Of a DNA stretch of 64,000 nucleotides, positions 13,701 through 28,700 are shown in pieces. How positions within the stretch are numbered: the first letter of the stretch is position 1; the number at the start of each line of letters is the position of its first letter. This DNA is from Euborellia annulipes (taxonomy: Eukaryota; Arthropoda; Insecta; Dermaptera; Anisolabididae). The stretch is taken from contig JAKCPI010001729.1 of assembly GCA_023213315.1 (NCBI GenBank), positions 1-64,000 of the forward strand, written 5' to 3'. The notes beneath the pieces were generated by a model. That model worked only from the letters and a program-made list of their open reading frames with translations. It ran no database searches and was not told the origin of the DNA. The translations under genes and the position numbers were made by a program.

Positions 13701-16700
13701 GCGGAACCAAAACGTCAGCCCTGTGGATTATTAAAGAAATAAAGAAAAAACCTTAGCTACATCTCTCATTTTCTACCCTCTTATATGCATTATTATAATA
13801 TAATAATGATATTTATTATTAAATAGTGATTTTCAACTTCCGGGTTCTAGAATTTTCTCAATAGATAAAAGTGCCGCAAATTTTCATTTCATTGATTAAA
13901 AGCTTTAATTTTTTTTTAATACAAAATTTCACGCTGCTTTCTAAATTTAAAGATTACATAAGCTTAATCGTTGTTTTTTTTTAAATCTTTTTCTTTATTC
14001 TTAGTAAAAGAGTAAAAATTTTTTAAATAACTCCCATCTTTATATGCCCTTGGGTGAAATTCCAAGTTTGTGACTTAATACCAACAAAACCCCAGGGAAA
14101 GAATTCCCTCCTGCCCTTTTATTTTTCTTTATAAAGGATTTTTTTGAACCCCGGCCTCGTAAATAAGGTCGAATGTTTGTTTGTAGTTTTAAGCCCAGGT
14201 ATCGCCTTCTGCACGATATGTTATAAAATGGATTTTTTTAGATAACAAAACGAGTTTATTCCAAGCCTAAAATTTTATAATAAAAAAATATTCTTTTATT
14301 AAAATTTAATATGTGCCATTTACACCATATTAAGAGGAGCAAAAAAATGTTTTAGGCCCTAAATTTTTAAAAAACATCGAACCCTTCCTTGTACTGATAC
14401 ATAGTTCTACTCAACTTTTCCCCTTGAAATTTTATCGTTTTTTTTTAGGGGTGTTTCCTATTTCTAAGGCTGAGATTCCACTGAAATTTGATATAGTAGT
14501 TTCTTTCCCCTTTTGTGCCCATATTTACTGTTCGTAGTGGGCGCACCAATCAGAAAAGGACACTTCACAGCTCGAGGGACAGGGGAAAAGACGCTAAAAT
14601 TTAATAAAAAATCATATTTTTATAAAAACCCTATTAAGAAATTATTGGTGCAAACACTATTAAACATAAAAAATCGATTGAACCTGACGCTACCATCACA
14701 GGCCCGATTGACTTTAATATAAAAAAAAAAATTGCCTGAATTTTAGATCTTTGTTTATCATATTATACAAGAGATTATCTCTATGAGGAAATATAAATCT
14801 ATAATGGCGGTAAATTAAGGCGGTGGCCTGCGACATTCAAATAACTCCATTTGAATAATGACTTGCCGTTCATAATGATAATAGGATAATATCTCGATTT
14901 TTTTTTTTTTCAATTTCACCGACATATTATTAAAACTTTAGTTTGATTAACCAAACTCTATTTTCCATTTTCTTTTGTCTAATTCCAAAAGAATAAAAAT
15001 AAATTATGTAATATTCATAACCCATTTTAATAAAGCTACAAATATGTCTGAGTAATACTCCTGAAAATTTAGATTCTCTTTAAACTTTACCCACTCACTT
15101 GATTTCATGACCGAAGCTCAAATAGTTTTTGGAAATCCTATCAATAAGGCGCTGTGCCGCACATTGGAGCGCAGTTTTATTATGTAGTCCCTTAAAAAGA
15201 TAAAAAAACTAATCCTTGCAAATATGAGGTAGAGTTTTTGTACTGGGCCATCTGCAAGTCAATGATCTTGAAACGCAAAGCACCCCAACGATTTCTCATG
15301 TGATTATTTCAATGTTTAAAAAAAAAATATGAAAATTGTTTAAGGGGCTTCAGAAGGGCACATTGAATCTTTAGTGTAAAAATCATTAGTATCCAAACTA
15401 CAATAATTAAATAAAATGGTGACAAAGTAAAAAATAAATTTCTTATTTAAAAATTAACAGCCAAATAGTTTAGAACTCTTGCAAAAGATGGCAGACTAGT
15501 CTAACAGCCGTCATTATCAGATCACTTATAAGCCTATATTTATATATTTTTATGCTGTTATAAATGATTTTTTTTTTTTTAAACATTCACACTTTTCTGA
15601 TTCACACTCACACTCACACACCCATTCACACAGTCTTTTCGGCAACTTACGCCATTTAAGACTTTGACGATAACCGTTGTAAGGAATATATTTATTGTGG
15701 GGTCAGGCATTTCTATTTAAGCCATCTGGTATCCAAATGCCTTAAATAAAATCATCGGACTGCCTGGGTCCGAACCCGCGACGTTTGGTATAGGAGGTAG
15801 GCACGCTACCTACTATGCCACACCCGGGGGCGTTATAAATGATATATAATATATAATAATATTTATAAACTATTCATTATTAAAAGATCAACGAAAATTA
15901 ATCAAATACATGAGTTTAAATATAGCCCTGCCATCTTGCCATCTATTGGCAAATTTTCGATATAGTTTTTTGGGTAATCCCCAAAGCCATCTTATCGGCA
16001 AAAACATGCTAACAGCTTGCGCTTGCCTCCTGAAGAGCCTTAATGGACTTTTGTGGTTCACACAATTTCAATAAAGATTCCAACTTCTTTTATAAAAATA
16101 ATCACATGACAAAACTCATGTCACTCAATGTACCTCTGAAATTTTCATAACGATGCTCGGAAAATTTAATCTGATTTTTTATTTTTATTTTTTTTTTTTT
16201 AAAATATTCACACTTTTTCTCATTCACACTCACACTCACACACTCATTCACACAGTCTTCTCGGCAACTTAGGCCATTTAAGACTTTAAACGATATCCGT
16301 TATTAAATAAATATACATATATGGGGTCCAGGCATTCTTATTTAAGCCATTTGGTATCCAATTGGCTTAAATAAAATCATCGGACTGCCTGGGGTCCGAA
16401 CCCGCGACGTTTGGTATATGAGGTTAGCACGCTAACCTCTACGCCATGCCCCGAGGGCATCTGATTTTTTAATTTGAATACCAACAAAATTGATCAAAAC
16501 ACCATTCCATTAGGAGAATTTAATCACAAGAATTAATGTAAGAAATGCTTAGATGTACAAACACCGAATTTTTTATACCTAGTAAACACCCTCCAACGAG
16601 AATTTGCACTTAGCTCAAGCATAATTTCCCCTCTCTCATTCCCTCACACACAATTTCTTTCCAATATTGAGGTAAAACGCTCCGTCTACTTAAAATGATT

Positions 16701-19700
16701 AAAAATTCATTCAAATTTATTTCCTCTTCTTAAAGATATCTTCTTTAAGAGGAGGAAGAAATTACAAAATATATTGACCGAACGTGTACAAGCGGTTTCA
16801 ATTTACTCTCCCAGTCTTAAAATTGGGAACACCTGCTTTAAAGAAATCGTTAATCTTGTAAGAATGATTCATTCGTTTAAAGGGAAGAAGTCAACTCTTT
16901 TAAATGAACAATCCTATTAAATAGAATAAGAATCCGGGGGGTTAATCAAAGAGAACCGAGAGCAAGCAAATAAGCTCCGGGCTTTCTTTCCTTCTTCCCC
17001 TTTGAATAAACGAATATTAATGAAAATGGCACTCTAACAACGTCTAGTTCATCTTCTCATCTTTGTTATCAAGATTTCCTCTCATTGACAGAATTAGGTT
17101 TTTTAAATTACCATGTTTGAAGTTATCATTTCCTGCGGGAACTCTAGAGACCCAGATTCGACTCTTGGACCTCCAGGGACAAAAAAAAACCTAATCATAT
17201 TGGTAATCATATTCAAAGCAAGAAGAATTAGTTTTTACTTTCTCTTGCCTATAAATATTTTGAAAATATATATATATATATAGAGAGAGAAAGAAGGGCT
17301 AATCAAAAATTCGATGTCGATATTTTGATGGAAATACACGTTTTGACCTCCCCTGAGGCCTTTTTGGCCTGTAGTGGTCTGTTTATCTGTTTTTGTTCAA
17401 TTTAGAACATGGAGAAATTGAACTACGAGGCTGAAATTTTATATTTAAGTAAGTCACACTCCTGAGGCGTGAAAACAAGCTTTTGATCAAAATCCATCAA
17501 AAAGTACTAGTACTTTACTGATGTACTTTTTCAGTTATTTTCAATTTTTCCAAAATTCGCTCTAACGATTTTTATTAAAATTCAAAAATCAATTATTCTT
17601 TTAGATGCTCTTTAAAATGTAATCTTGTATTCTAACAATTAACCTTAGGAAGGTCATGATTTGCGACCGAAACGTCGACGGTTAACAATTAAATAAAAGT
17701 TTTTTATTTAATTCCTTGGCTGCAAAGTCTCCTATATTTAATTAAAATGTATATTCTCGTTTTGCTCTCGAAATTGTTTGAAGCACACTTTACTCATTGT
17801 ACTTCATAGGAAAGATAGGAGATGGCAATGGTAACAAAATATAAATATTTTCTCATGTTTAGAGGTAAAAAGAGAGGTAGAAATCTAATATATCGGCGGA
17901 ACTCAATATATGTCGACACAAAAAATCTGGTGCGACAAGCCTAGAAAACAACTTTGTTGTGTGCTATGCGATCAAGCACACCAGATTTTCCAAATAATTA
18001 ACGGGATGATTACAATCCCAATTAAATTAGCCCTAAGCTGAAATGAGTTCACAAGATGCCGTCTCTCCTGCCAAAATGAAATGAAAATAATAAGAATCCC
18101 GAAAAAAAAATGGGGAAAAAAAAGTAGTGTGCGAATGTGAAAGCGTCAATTAAAACAACTCCTCAATCCAAGATGGAGAATTAGAATTTTTGTGGGAATT
18201 TTTTTTTATCTAACACTTAGCGCCAACCAGCTGTCACTTTGACAGTTCAGAGTTAAACACAGTAATGAGAATTGCATTAAAAAAAAAACGTTATAAACAA
18301 TATTGCGTTGTAATAGTTTCTTCAAAGTCACCCAAATTATATCTCTCCTGTAAAAAAAAAAGATTTTTCTACTCAAGAAGATTTATTTATTTGTTCGTAA
18401 GCGAAATAACTCTTATTTATTATTTTCGAGTTGAAAACTAACCTATTTGGTGCCAAAGGCCAAGGGTTCGCATCACGTCCCAGGGGACGAATTTCTTTTC
18501 AATTGAATTGGATGCCTTAGATGCCGAAAAAGGACCTTAAAAAAAATCTATTTTTTAAATTTGCCTAAATTCTAGTCTTTATTTAAATAACCAAATTTTA
18601 TTACGTTTAAACATTAATTAATTTAGGGATTAAGTTATTAAAATATTCTAAATATAAAAAAAATGATAAATTTTAAAAGTAGGCTATGTTTTAATTATAT
18701 ATTTCATTATATAAAATTTATATATTAAAAGGCCTCGGGGCATATAAAAGGATATCCTTTACTAGATATTAACGTTAACGAAGAATCATCAATTATAAAT
18801 AACTGTATTTCATCACAAATAGCCTCTAGTTATAAAAAAAAAATCTGAACATCAAAATTAGGTAAATAAAACATTTGAAAACGAACAAGATCTAAAAAAT
18901 TTTACTTAATATTTTATGGGTGTGGAGATTTAATCAGGATCCGAAGGAACTTTGCAGCGAGGAGATAGAATAAAAAAATCTTTTATTTAATTTTTATTTG
19001 CAGACGTTTCGGTCGCCAATCACGACCTTCTTCAGGGCAAATATTGAAGAGAAAAGTGAAAAAAAAATTAAAAAGTATTAGTACTCAAGTGTTCGCAAAG
19101 AAGTGACCTAGCTAAATTTGTTTTCTATACCACGAATACTAAATATTTAAAATTTGAAAGAAATCGGTAAATGGAATCTCGAGAAAAATGGAAAAAAACT
19201 AAAAAAGTATATCATTAAAGTACTAGTACCCGAATTTTCCCAAAGATCTGACCTAGCTCAATTTCATTTTCGTACCGAAAATAGTCTATATTTAAAATTT
19301 GAAAAAAAATCGTTAGAGCCCTTTTGCTTACAAACAAATAAACAAAAAAAAAAAAAAAAAAAAAATACATTGCTCGTTTAATAGTATAAGTTAAGATATT
19401 TGCCCTGATGAAGGTCTTGGTTAGCGACCGAAATGTCGGCGAATAAAAATTGAATAAAATATTTTTTAATTCGATTTCCTTGCTGCGAAAGTTCCTGGTT
19501 TATTTACTTATTAAATTTAGTCTTTCTTAAGACTTGAATTTCTCCCCCCCCACCTTTTATCCGCCCTTGCATGCTGGTCTTCTGTACCAAGGATCGCGGG
19601 TTCGCATCCCGTCTCATGAGCCAATTTATTTCAATTTAATTGGCTACCAATATGATATAAATAGAGACGAGTTCTAAATGGCTTCCGTTGCCGAAAAAGA

Positions 19701-22700
19701 CATTAAATAAATAAATAAAAAAATAATAATTGAAATATTATCCTCAATTAGTCCGGAAGGATAATGAAATGATAAAATCTCTTTTCCAGGTTCTCAAATG
19801 TAACTCGACTGGATGCAAGCGATAATTTCATGTATTCATGTGCAGCTACAAGTCATTTCCGAAATGAATATAAACTTGGAAATCGTGTCCTTTTGAAAGT
19901 AGAGCAAACTGGAATGAGTGCTTCTCAAAATCGACACGAACCAGTGAAACAATATGTGACAAGAAAGAACGAAGTGGCACTTCGTGGACGAAAAGCAGAA
20001 CTTTATTGTATATTTGGTGGAACGCCTTTACCACATACAATATGGACTAAAGATGGAAAGTCTATAATATCATCAGATCGACGGACACAGGTACTGAATT
20101 TACTTTAATTTAATTAAAAACAATTTAATAATTGAATGGATTTTAATTTTTTAGGGCAACTATGGTAAATCTCTCGTCATCAAACATGTCTCTTTTGAAG
20201 ATGAAGGAGCATACACTTGCGAAGCGAGTAATGGCGTTGGACAAGCCAAGTCTTATTCTATGCACCTTCAGGTAAATAAGATTCATCTTGAGTATACAGT
20301 ATATAATACTGTTGAATCTACGAAGAAAAATTAGGTTCCTAAAAAACCAAATCTTACCCATGTGACCGAAACGAATTTTTTTTTTCTTTTGGCCATTAAG
20401 TTCATTTTTATTTTATATTTTTCGATTCTGCGGGCGAAAATCGTCAAGATCGATGCAAACAAGCAATGCCAAGTAGCGCTCAATCTCTGGCTGGGTGATC
20501 CAAAGGAAGAAGGCTGTTAAATTTCTAAATAGGCTGCAGCCTAGAGCGTCAACAAATTTAGGGGTGGCAGATTGGCAATATTCAAAAGTTAAATGAAGTA
20601 TTGCGTACGAATTTAAGAATACAAACATGTATATTGAGGGGGGCGGCAAATTGACTTAACCCATAGGCGGCATGCTTAAGTTCATTCCGACCCTGAGTGG
20701 GGTTGGATTCCAAATGAAAAATAAATAAATATGCCTTGATTATAATTTTCGTAAGTGATATAAATAAAATATTAAAGTCTATAAGACCAAAGATTCTCAA
20801 AAGAAAAAAATGTCGGCTCCAATTTATTTAATGTGGGCCTATAACTTTAACATTTTAATAACTATAAATAGCAAAAGGGACCTCAAACTTACCAGAGCCT
20901 AATAATATTTGAAATTTATCAATCTTCCTAAAATATTTTTGAAACATCCTTTTTATATAAAAATATTTAACTTGTATTTATATCTGGTTAATATTTAAAG
21001 GTCATGGCAGTGCCCTATTTTACCGTTGAACCGGAAGTCATTAATGCAGCTGAAGATGAAACGGTTGAATTTCGGTGTGAAGCTTCCGGAGTTCCTAAAC
21101 CACAAATTAAATGGATTCATAATGGCAAACCAATTGCTGAAGCTCCACCCAATCCGAGAAGAAAGGTAATTATTTTATTTATTTTTTAAAATGATATTAA
21201 GAGTAACTTAGAACTTTGATTTAGTTTATTTATTTTTTTTTTTTCAAAATGGTAAAGTAAAAATATGAAAGATAGAAAATAAAACAGGAAACTTACGCTT
21301 TTTAAATTATTGCTTCAAGTCGGTGACCCGTGACTCAGAGAGAAGACATGGCTCGAGTCCCGAGTTCGCTTCCCGTCCCAAGCGAAATGAATTAGCTACC
21401 AATCATTTGAAATAAATAGGGATAGGACCTAAATGGCCTTAGATGCAGAAAAAGACCTGAAAACAAATTAAAAATTAAAAATATTGCTTTAAAAATACAT
21501 TAAAAAAATATTTTTGATAAAATTTTGTAGCAAATTGAATTTTGGCGTTTAAGACATCTTTGCAAAGTCAGTGATTTTTAATGATTGAATGCGGGGCAAA
21601 AAAAATTGGCGAACTATACTTGCCGCAAAACAATCGATTCAAGAACAACAGATCGAGATTGTATCTACAAAAGGGCATTTTAGCCTGCAATTTAGATCAT
21701 ACTTTGGGATTAGAAAAAAAAATTCATTACGTAACTTATATCATGAATATAGTACACTAGCCTTGATTATAATTGAATTTAAAAAAAAGCTTTTCTCTCT
21801 GTTGATCAAGAAATAAATTTAAATTTTCTCTATTTTTTTTCTTAAGCGGCTTCAGGAGTTCCCTTTGAATCTTTAGTCTAAAACTACTAAGGCATTTTAA
21901 AGTATTTTTTTATACTTTTTTTTTAAATGATTTAAATTCGTGAGCATTTTATATAATAGAATACTTTTTTGTTTAATTACGATTGATTAAAAAATATTTT
22001 TTTTATATTTATAGAAAATTCAAAAAGCATTCTATTATAAAAATGTAATTTTTTTTTAATCTAAAAACGTAAAAATTATGAATATCCAACCTATAATAAT
22101 TAAATAAAAAGATGACAAAGAAAAAAATCTTGTATTTATTTAAAAAAACTGCCAAATAGTTGAGCACTCTTGCAAAAGATGGCAGGTTAGTCTAACAGCC
22201 GGCATTATCAGATTCCTTATAAGCCTATATTTATATATTTTTATGCTGTTGTAAAAGATAATAATATCTTCTATCTTCTACAATCTATATATATATAAAT
22301 GAAATGGAAAATTGTAAATATAGCCCTACCATCCTGCCATCTGTTGGCAAATTTTCGTAATAGTTGGGCTTTTTGGCTAAATTTTTAAGACCCCTAACGC
22401 CATCTTATGCAAAAACATGCGAACAGCTTTGCCTCAATAAGTGCCTTGAATTTAAACTATAATTTTATTTTCCAGGTGACTTCAAATAGAATCATAATTG
22501 AAAGACTGACTAAAAAGGATACTGGCAACTATGGTTGTAACGCAACCAATTCATTGGGCTATGTATATAAAGATGTCTACGTGAACGTTCTCGCACTTCC
22601 TCCTGAAATCACCGAACAGCCACGAGATGAAGCTACTGTTGATGGACGTACAGTCAATATGACATGTCGAGTTTTTGGTGCACCACGACCTAAAATTAAA

Positions 22701-25700
22701 TGGTTGAGAGCTGGAAAATCATTAACGGGCGGAAGATTCCGTACACATGAATCTGGAGACTTGGAAATTACTGGAGTTACATTCCTTGACGCCGGACAGT
22801 ATACTTGTTTCGCTGAGAATAAATTTGGAACGGCCCAAGCGTCTGGAACTTTGGCGGTGAAAGAGAGGACGAAAATCTTGAATGCTCCTCAAGATTATGA
22901 GGTATTATTATTATTACATATTTTCTTCTGGTCTTCAGACCAAACAAAGTTAATATATACAGGAATTTTCATTAACTGCCGATGTCAACTTCTCGAGGCT
23001 CTTCCGAACTTCTTGTTTCTTCTTTCCTCTTAATTACTCTAGATGTTTCCGCATCTTGCTCGTGTCCAAATTTTCTTCTTGTTTTCGATTTTTATTAAAT
23101 ATTAAATATTTCTCTAGTCCTCGATTCGTTTAAATATTGATATGTTTATGACAGAAAACAAACTTCAATAATGTTAAATTTTTTTAAATTTAAAAATCAA
23201 TAATTATTATTATTAATCACATATTAATTAAGAAAAATTTAAAGCAAGTTTAGATGAATTGTAATTAAAAATTTACTGTCAAATAGTTGAGCACTCTTGC
23301 AAAAGATGGCAGGCTAGTCTAACAGCTGGTACCCTATTAGCCTATATCTTTTTTTGGAATGGGTGCATAAGGTCCGAAGACCTATAATGACCAATAGTCA
23401 CATGCAGCCAGGAAGAAAATAAAAACAAAAGGAGAAGCATAAAGGGGAAACTCAACTGCGGGAACTGAGAAGATGCCTGTTGAGGTTAGATTTGAAAGTC
23501 TGAAGATTGTAGGTTTTGGGGAAGATAGACGCAGGGAGCTTGTTCCAATCACGGGAGGTCATGGGGACAAAGGAAGAATGAAATTGACTTGTTCTGTCCT
23601 ATATTTATTTATTTTTATAAAAGATACATAATATATATTTTTTTTTTTATTTGAAATTCCTATCGGGATCCCCGTTTATTTACCCGAGGTGCTTTCGTGT
23701 ACGAAGACACACACCTCAAACCCAACCGGCCTCTGACCCTAGCCATCTACCGAAGTTACATCATTTCCTATCTCTAACTCCTCCTCCTGCTTTCGTCTCT
23801 AGCTAGTGAACTAATCCTTATTTCTGGTTCCAACTGGCTCCTTATATCCAACCTCTTCTATGCTATGGAGGATGTCCTGGTTTGAGGAGGGACTCCCTCA
23901 GCACCGGCGTGTAGCCTACTCCTTTCGAAGAATGCATCACTGAGAGGGAACCTTCTTTACGTCCCTTCCACAGGACGGGATGTCACAGCAACTCCCTCTC
24001 CTCATACATAATATATAATAACATTTATAAAATATTTATTGTTAAAAGATCAATGAAAATCAACAAAATGCATTAATATTATTAGCTACCATTCTGACAT
24101 CTCTTGGCAGATTTTCGTAATAGGTGGTTTTTTTTTTTTTACTTTTTAAGACACTACGCCATCTTATCGGCAAAAACATGCATAACAGCTTCGCTCCTAC
24201 TCCGCCTTAAGCACTTTTTTGTCCACATTTCTTCAAGTACTCCCAAAATATATTTCCCAATTCTTTTTTGTTTGACCAATGACCATTTTGTTCCTTGTCA
24301 TCATGGGCGTATCCATGGGCAGCTGCCCCCTCTTCCAAACGTGAAATAAAAATAAAAAACAAAAAAATCCTTCCCCTGTCTCCAGTTAGTTTGTGGCGTT
24401 TATTAAAATAATAAAATGGATATTAGAAAAGTTGCCCCTCTTCGATTTTAAGCTAGATTCGTCCATATCTGTCACCATTTTCCAAAAATAATTTTGAGTG
24501 TTTCATGAGGCATTATCATCTGAATTTATATTTCAACAAAGCCACAAAATGAATGGAAGGCAAAAACTCAAAATTAAGATTAATATAAAAAAATGTTTCT
24601 CTTCAAATCCCTTTATCCTTGAAAATAGCAGCAAAAATCAAAAAGTTTTAATTTTTGTTTTAGGTTGCGGCAGGATCAACTGCAACATTCCATTGTATAG
24701 CTGTTGCTGACTCTTCTTTGAAAATGGAAATTGAATGGCAAATGAATGGCCAACCCATTGATCTCGAATCTGAACCACGATTTGTACGAACCAATGATCA
24801 GTCACTGACCATCACGAAAACAAGCGAACTCGACTCAGCTACATATACATGTGTTGCTAGGACAGAACTCGACGAAGCTACCGCAAGCGCCTCTCTCATT
24901 GTCCAGGTATAAATATATTAAGGGAGTTTTTAATTTTAGCACACTTTGTATTAATTATTTATTAAAAATATAAATTCAGTACAACATTTCGACTTCTTAT
25001 TCTGCAGTCGTTTTCATGTACTGTTCACTTGTTCCGACTCAAGTGAACTAATCTCACGGTACCTTAGAGGTTAGTTCACGTGAGTCGGAGCAAGTGTACA
25101 GGACTTGGAAAGAAGTTGATTTGTACAGTATTTATATTTTTAATAAATAATTAATAACAAAATGTGGTCTATAATCATAAACTCCCATAATAATAATATG
25201 AACCACAATAAAATTCGTGATAAATATAACCTAAAAATATTTTTAAATAATTTGTAAATTGAGCTAATTATTTCTCAATCAAAGTTTATAGATATTTTGT
25301 TTTATTTTAAAAGTATTGAAGCTGAATTGATTTTTTTTTTATTTGAAGACCATTGCGTCATCACCTTACACCGCGATAAACGCCATATGACATCATCTTC
25401 ACTTTTAAATATTTAATAATAAGTTCGACCTAGTGATTTAGTTTAAATCTTCTGGCATTTTGCCATTAATACTAAATTGACACTTGTTGACTCCGATTAA
25501 ATATCTATATTATTACATATTTAAAATATAATAACAAATTATAAATTAAAAAAACATTCATAACAAAATATAAATTATTTTTAAAAAATATATATATAGA
25601 TGATTTATATTATAATCAGTGTTGGTTATAATTTTTATCTCATCTTAGACTATTAAACAAGCAATGTACGTTTATATATTTGTATAAAAGCCTTACACCT

Positions 25701-28700
25701 GCTTATAATTCGATAAATAATCTCTGCAATCAAGCAACTATCATATTTCTGTAATTGATGTAGATATAATTTTACATAACATCGATTTTAGTCCATACGT
25801 ATCTAAATTTCATTGACATTTCATAAAGTTGATATAATCACTTTTTTCTCAATAGAAGTCGACTAATAATAAGATGCAAATATTCTTTTTGTTCAGGATG
25901 TTCCTAATGCTCCGAATCTTGAATGGGTCCAATGCAATGCTAAAGATGCCAAAATCCAATGGAAGCCTCTGGGAGATAATCGAGCTCCTATTTTGCACTA
26001 CACCATTCAATTTAACACGAGCTTCACGCCTGATACTTGGGAAACTTATGATTCCAATGTCCCAGCATCTGATGTTACATATTCGGTTAGTTGTTATTAT
26101 TATTATTATTATTCTAATTCAAAATAATAACAAAATATTTCTTGAATAGGTTCCAATTAGCGCCTGGGCAAATTATACATTCCGAGTCGTTGCTCATAAT
26201 AAAATCGGACCCTCTCTGCCCTCGTCCCACTCTGACGTTTGTCGAACACAACCTGACGTCCCTTACAGGAACCCGGATAACGTTGAAGGAAAGGGCACGG
26301 ATGCGCATAATTTAAAAATCACCTGGACACCGATGCCCGAAATTGAACATAATGCTCCAGGATTTCATTATCGCGTATCTTATAAACGAGATATCCCTGG
26401 CGAAATTTACACTTCCGAAGATGTTAATGATTGGCGTCAAGGACAACTTATTATTAATAATCTCCCCACCTTTTCGAAATATCTCATTAAAGTGGTCTCG
26501 ATTAATCAATTGGGAGAAGCTAACGTCTCTCCGCAAGAGGTAAGATTATAAATTAATAATAAAAAAAAAATAATCATATAAAAAAATTAAAATTTTTTGT
26601 TTTTAGATTGTTGGTTATTCCGGTGAAGACATTCCAACTCAAGCTCCAACTAATTTAACTCTCGTTAAAATAAGCGATTCACGAAATGCTTTGCTTTCTT
26701 GGGATCCCGTCCCGCCCGAAACTGTAAAGGGACATTTCATGGGATATAAAATTCAAACATGGACAGATAAAGATGGAGAACAAAAAATGCGTGAAATTCA
26801 TGTGAAAGGAGAACAAAATCGAGCATTTGTTAATAAATTCGTACCATTTACTAAAAATTACGCTCGTGTTCTTGTGTATAACAGCAGGTATGGACATTTA
26901 ATTCACTAAATAAATTATTAAGAATTAGATTAGAAAAAATCATAAGGCGCATTTTGTTAAAAAAACACTATTTTATTTGAAGTTGTTAATTTACTATTGA
27001 AGTATTTGTATTAATTTTAATTTACAAAATGTTTCAAAGAGAAAAATGGGAAAGTTAATCTTAATTTTTTTGATATGAATAAATTGAGATCGAATTGTCA
27101 ACATTAATAAATAAATTATATTTTCAAGTTAATCGCATGCATATCTCTATTGATTAGTGTTATTGGTAGAGATAATAATTATAGAGGAGGCTCGTGGCTA
27201 TGGATTACGTTGCTATCCAACTCGGCTTCAAATCCCACTTGCCGTGAAAATTTTCAAACATTGCCAATGTCTCTCTGTAATTGGAGTTAATATCTGTTGA
27301 GAGATGGGGGAAATTAAAAAAAAATAATGTTACTAGCTCAACGCGAGTATTTAATGTTAATTTTCACCCATTTACAAGGAAGTCTCATTTCAAAAATTCA
27401 TGATCCAAATGAATGAATATTCAAATTAAATTATGCTGGCACTCCCTAAAAAGTGCGGAGTTTCGCAATTCCTAATCTGAACTACTCGTAATCGCCGCCT
27501 CCTCGGTGAAATTCACTACACACTGAAAGAATATTCAGGAATATTCGTCGATAGCTTCCAGAGGTATTCACTTTCTTACTAAAATGATATCTACTCCTGA
27601 AAAAGAAGGGCAGGGGGTTCTCTATCCATATCTGAATCATTAGCCTAAAACCGCTCCCGGGAAATTCCCTACATATAAAGAAAAAATTCATGAAAATCCG
27701 ACCAGTAGTTTCGGAGTAAATGCATTATTATAAAGGAATACAATATAGAAAAAAGCCGAGGAAAGAAGCTCAAAGATTTATTCCAAATACTCTCTCAGTT
27801 AAATATTTCGATTACTAAATCATAGAAAATAATAATAATAATCGCCCTCGGGCCTTGGTGTAGGGGTTAGCGTGTTGGCCTTCTTCGCGGGTTCGCATCC
27901 CGTCTCATGCGACAATTTTATTTCAATTGGATTGGCTACCAATCGGGGTCTAAATGGAAAAAACCTTAAATGAAATAAAAAAAAATAATGAAGTTTTAAT
28001 TTTCTCCATCAGGTATAATGGACCTCCAAGTGAAACACTTTCGTTTGAAATGCCCGAAGGAGTCCCTGGACCTGTTTCGAATGTCGAAGCCATTCCAATG
28101 GGCTCTTCTGCTTTCTATTTAACCTGGCGAGAACCTGAACAGCCCAATGGCCGATTGACTGGATATAAAATTTATTATCAAACTGTGATACAAACTGGCG
28201 TAGGGCCCTTGATGGAAAGGGAGCCTCATATTACTGATCCCCGGCAGACAAAAGCCAAACTTGCGGGACTTGAACCTGATACAAAATATCGAATTCATCT
28301 AAAAGGTATACATGAATTCCTTACTAAAATAAACGAAACGTTATTCACTATAATACTCATCTCAATATTGATATTGTTTTGTTTTGTTTTAGCAATGACA
28401 AACACTGGAGAAGGCGAGGATTTCTTTATTGAAAGGAAAACTTACGGAGGCCTGGCTCGACCTCCTCTTCCTCCAGCTCTGCATTGGCGAGCAGAACCAA
28501 GTGAGAATGGATATGCCAATATTAGAGTGACTTGGGAGCCTTCTTTGACCGAAGGACGTCTTGGATCTCATTTCTTTGTGAAATATAAAAAACGAGCGAC
28601 GGCTGTCTGGGAACAAACCTCGCCAGTTCTTGATGAAGATTGGACAATTGTCCGAGGCCTCATCCCTGACGAAGTATGTTTTTTTGCTCATATTTATTTT

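Larger units (their letters stand above)
12924..19789 (+). other. Nrg intron 2 (6.9 kb)
   Basis: Packed with nested repeats from 13150 to 19740: foldback elements with a hammerhead-like core, SINEs of both types, a TTAA-flanked element carrying a SINE, and a hairpin-ended repeat interrupted by a small insertion. 13740-15280 and 16480-17230 show no recognisable structure beyond AT richness. Confidence 0.8.
23170..24206 (+). mobile_element. TTAA-flanked MITE (family 2) with two nested insertions
   Basis: Left part 23170-23355 and right part 24004-24206 match the intact copy at 41320-41771; the end is GCCTTAA (TTAA at 24207-24210). Interrupted by a LINE tail (23356-23600) and a SINE-like body (23638-24003, exact 14-bp duplication). 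The TTAA element is therefore the oldest layer. Confidence 0.8.

Noticed and set aside
15600..16260. CRISPR array or tandem satellite from CACTCACAC-type repeats
   Set aside because: The CACACT words are the A/C-rich tail of the SINE, not regular repeat-spacer units.
19395..19445. Calling the shared core a proven canonical hammerhead ribozyme
   Set aside because: Every copy has one extra base between CTGANGA and the stem, and the palindromic arms can form a competing full duplex. Stem III and the cleavage site were not established, so only 'hammerhead-like' is claimed.
27842..27920. tRNA genes at the many A-box/B-box sequences (13497, 27842, 45628, 46648, 48315, 48806, 61374)
   Set aside because: None folds into a complete cloverleaf with acceptor stem; most share SINE bodies and several have target duplications.
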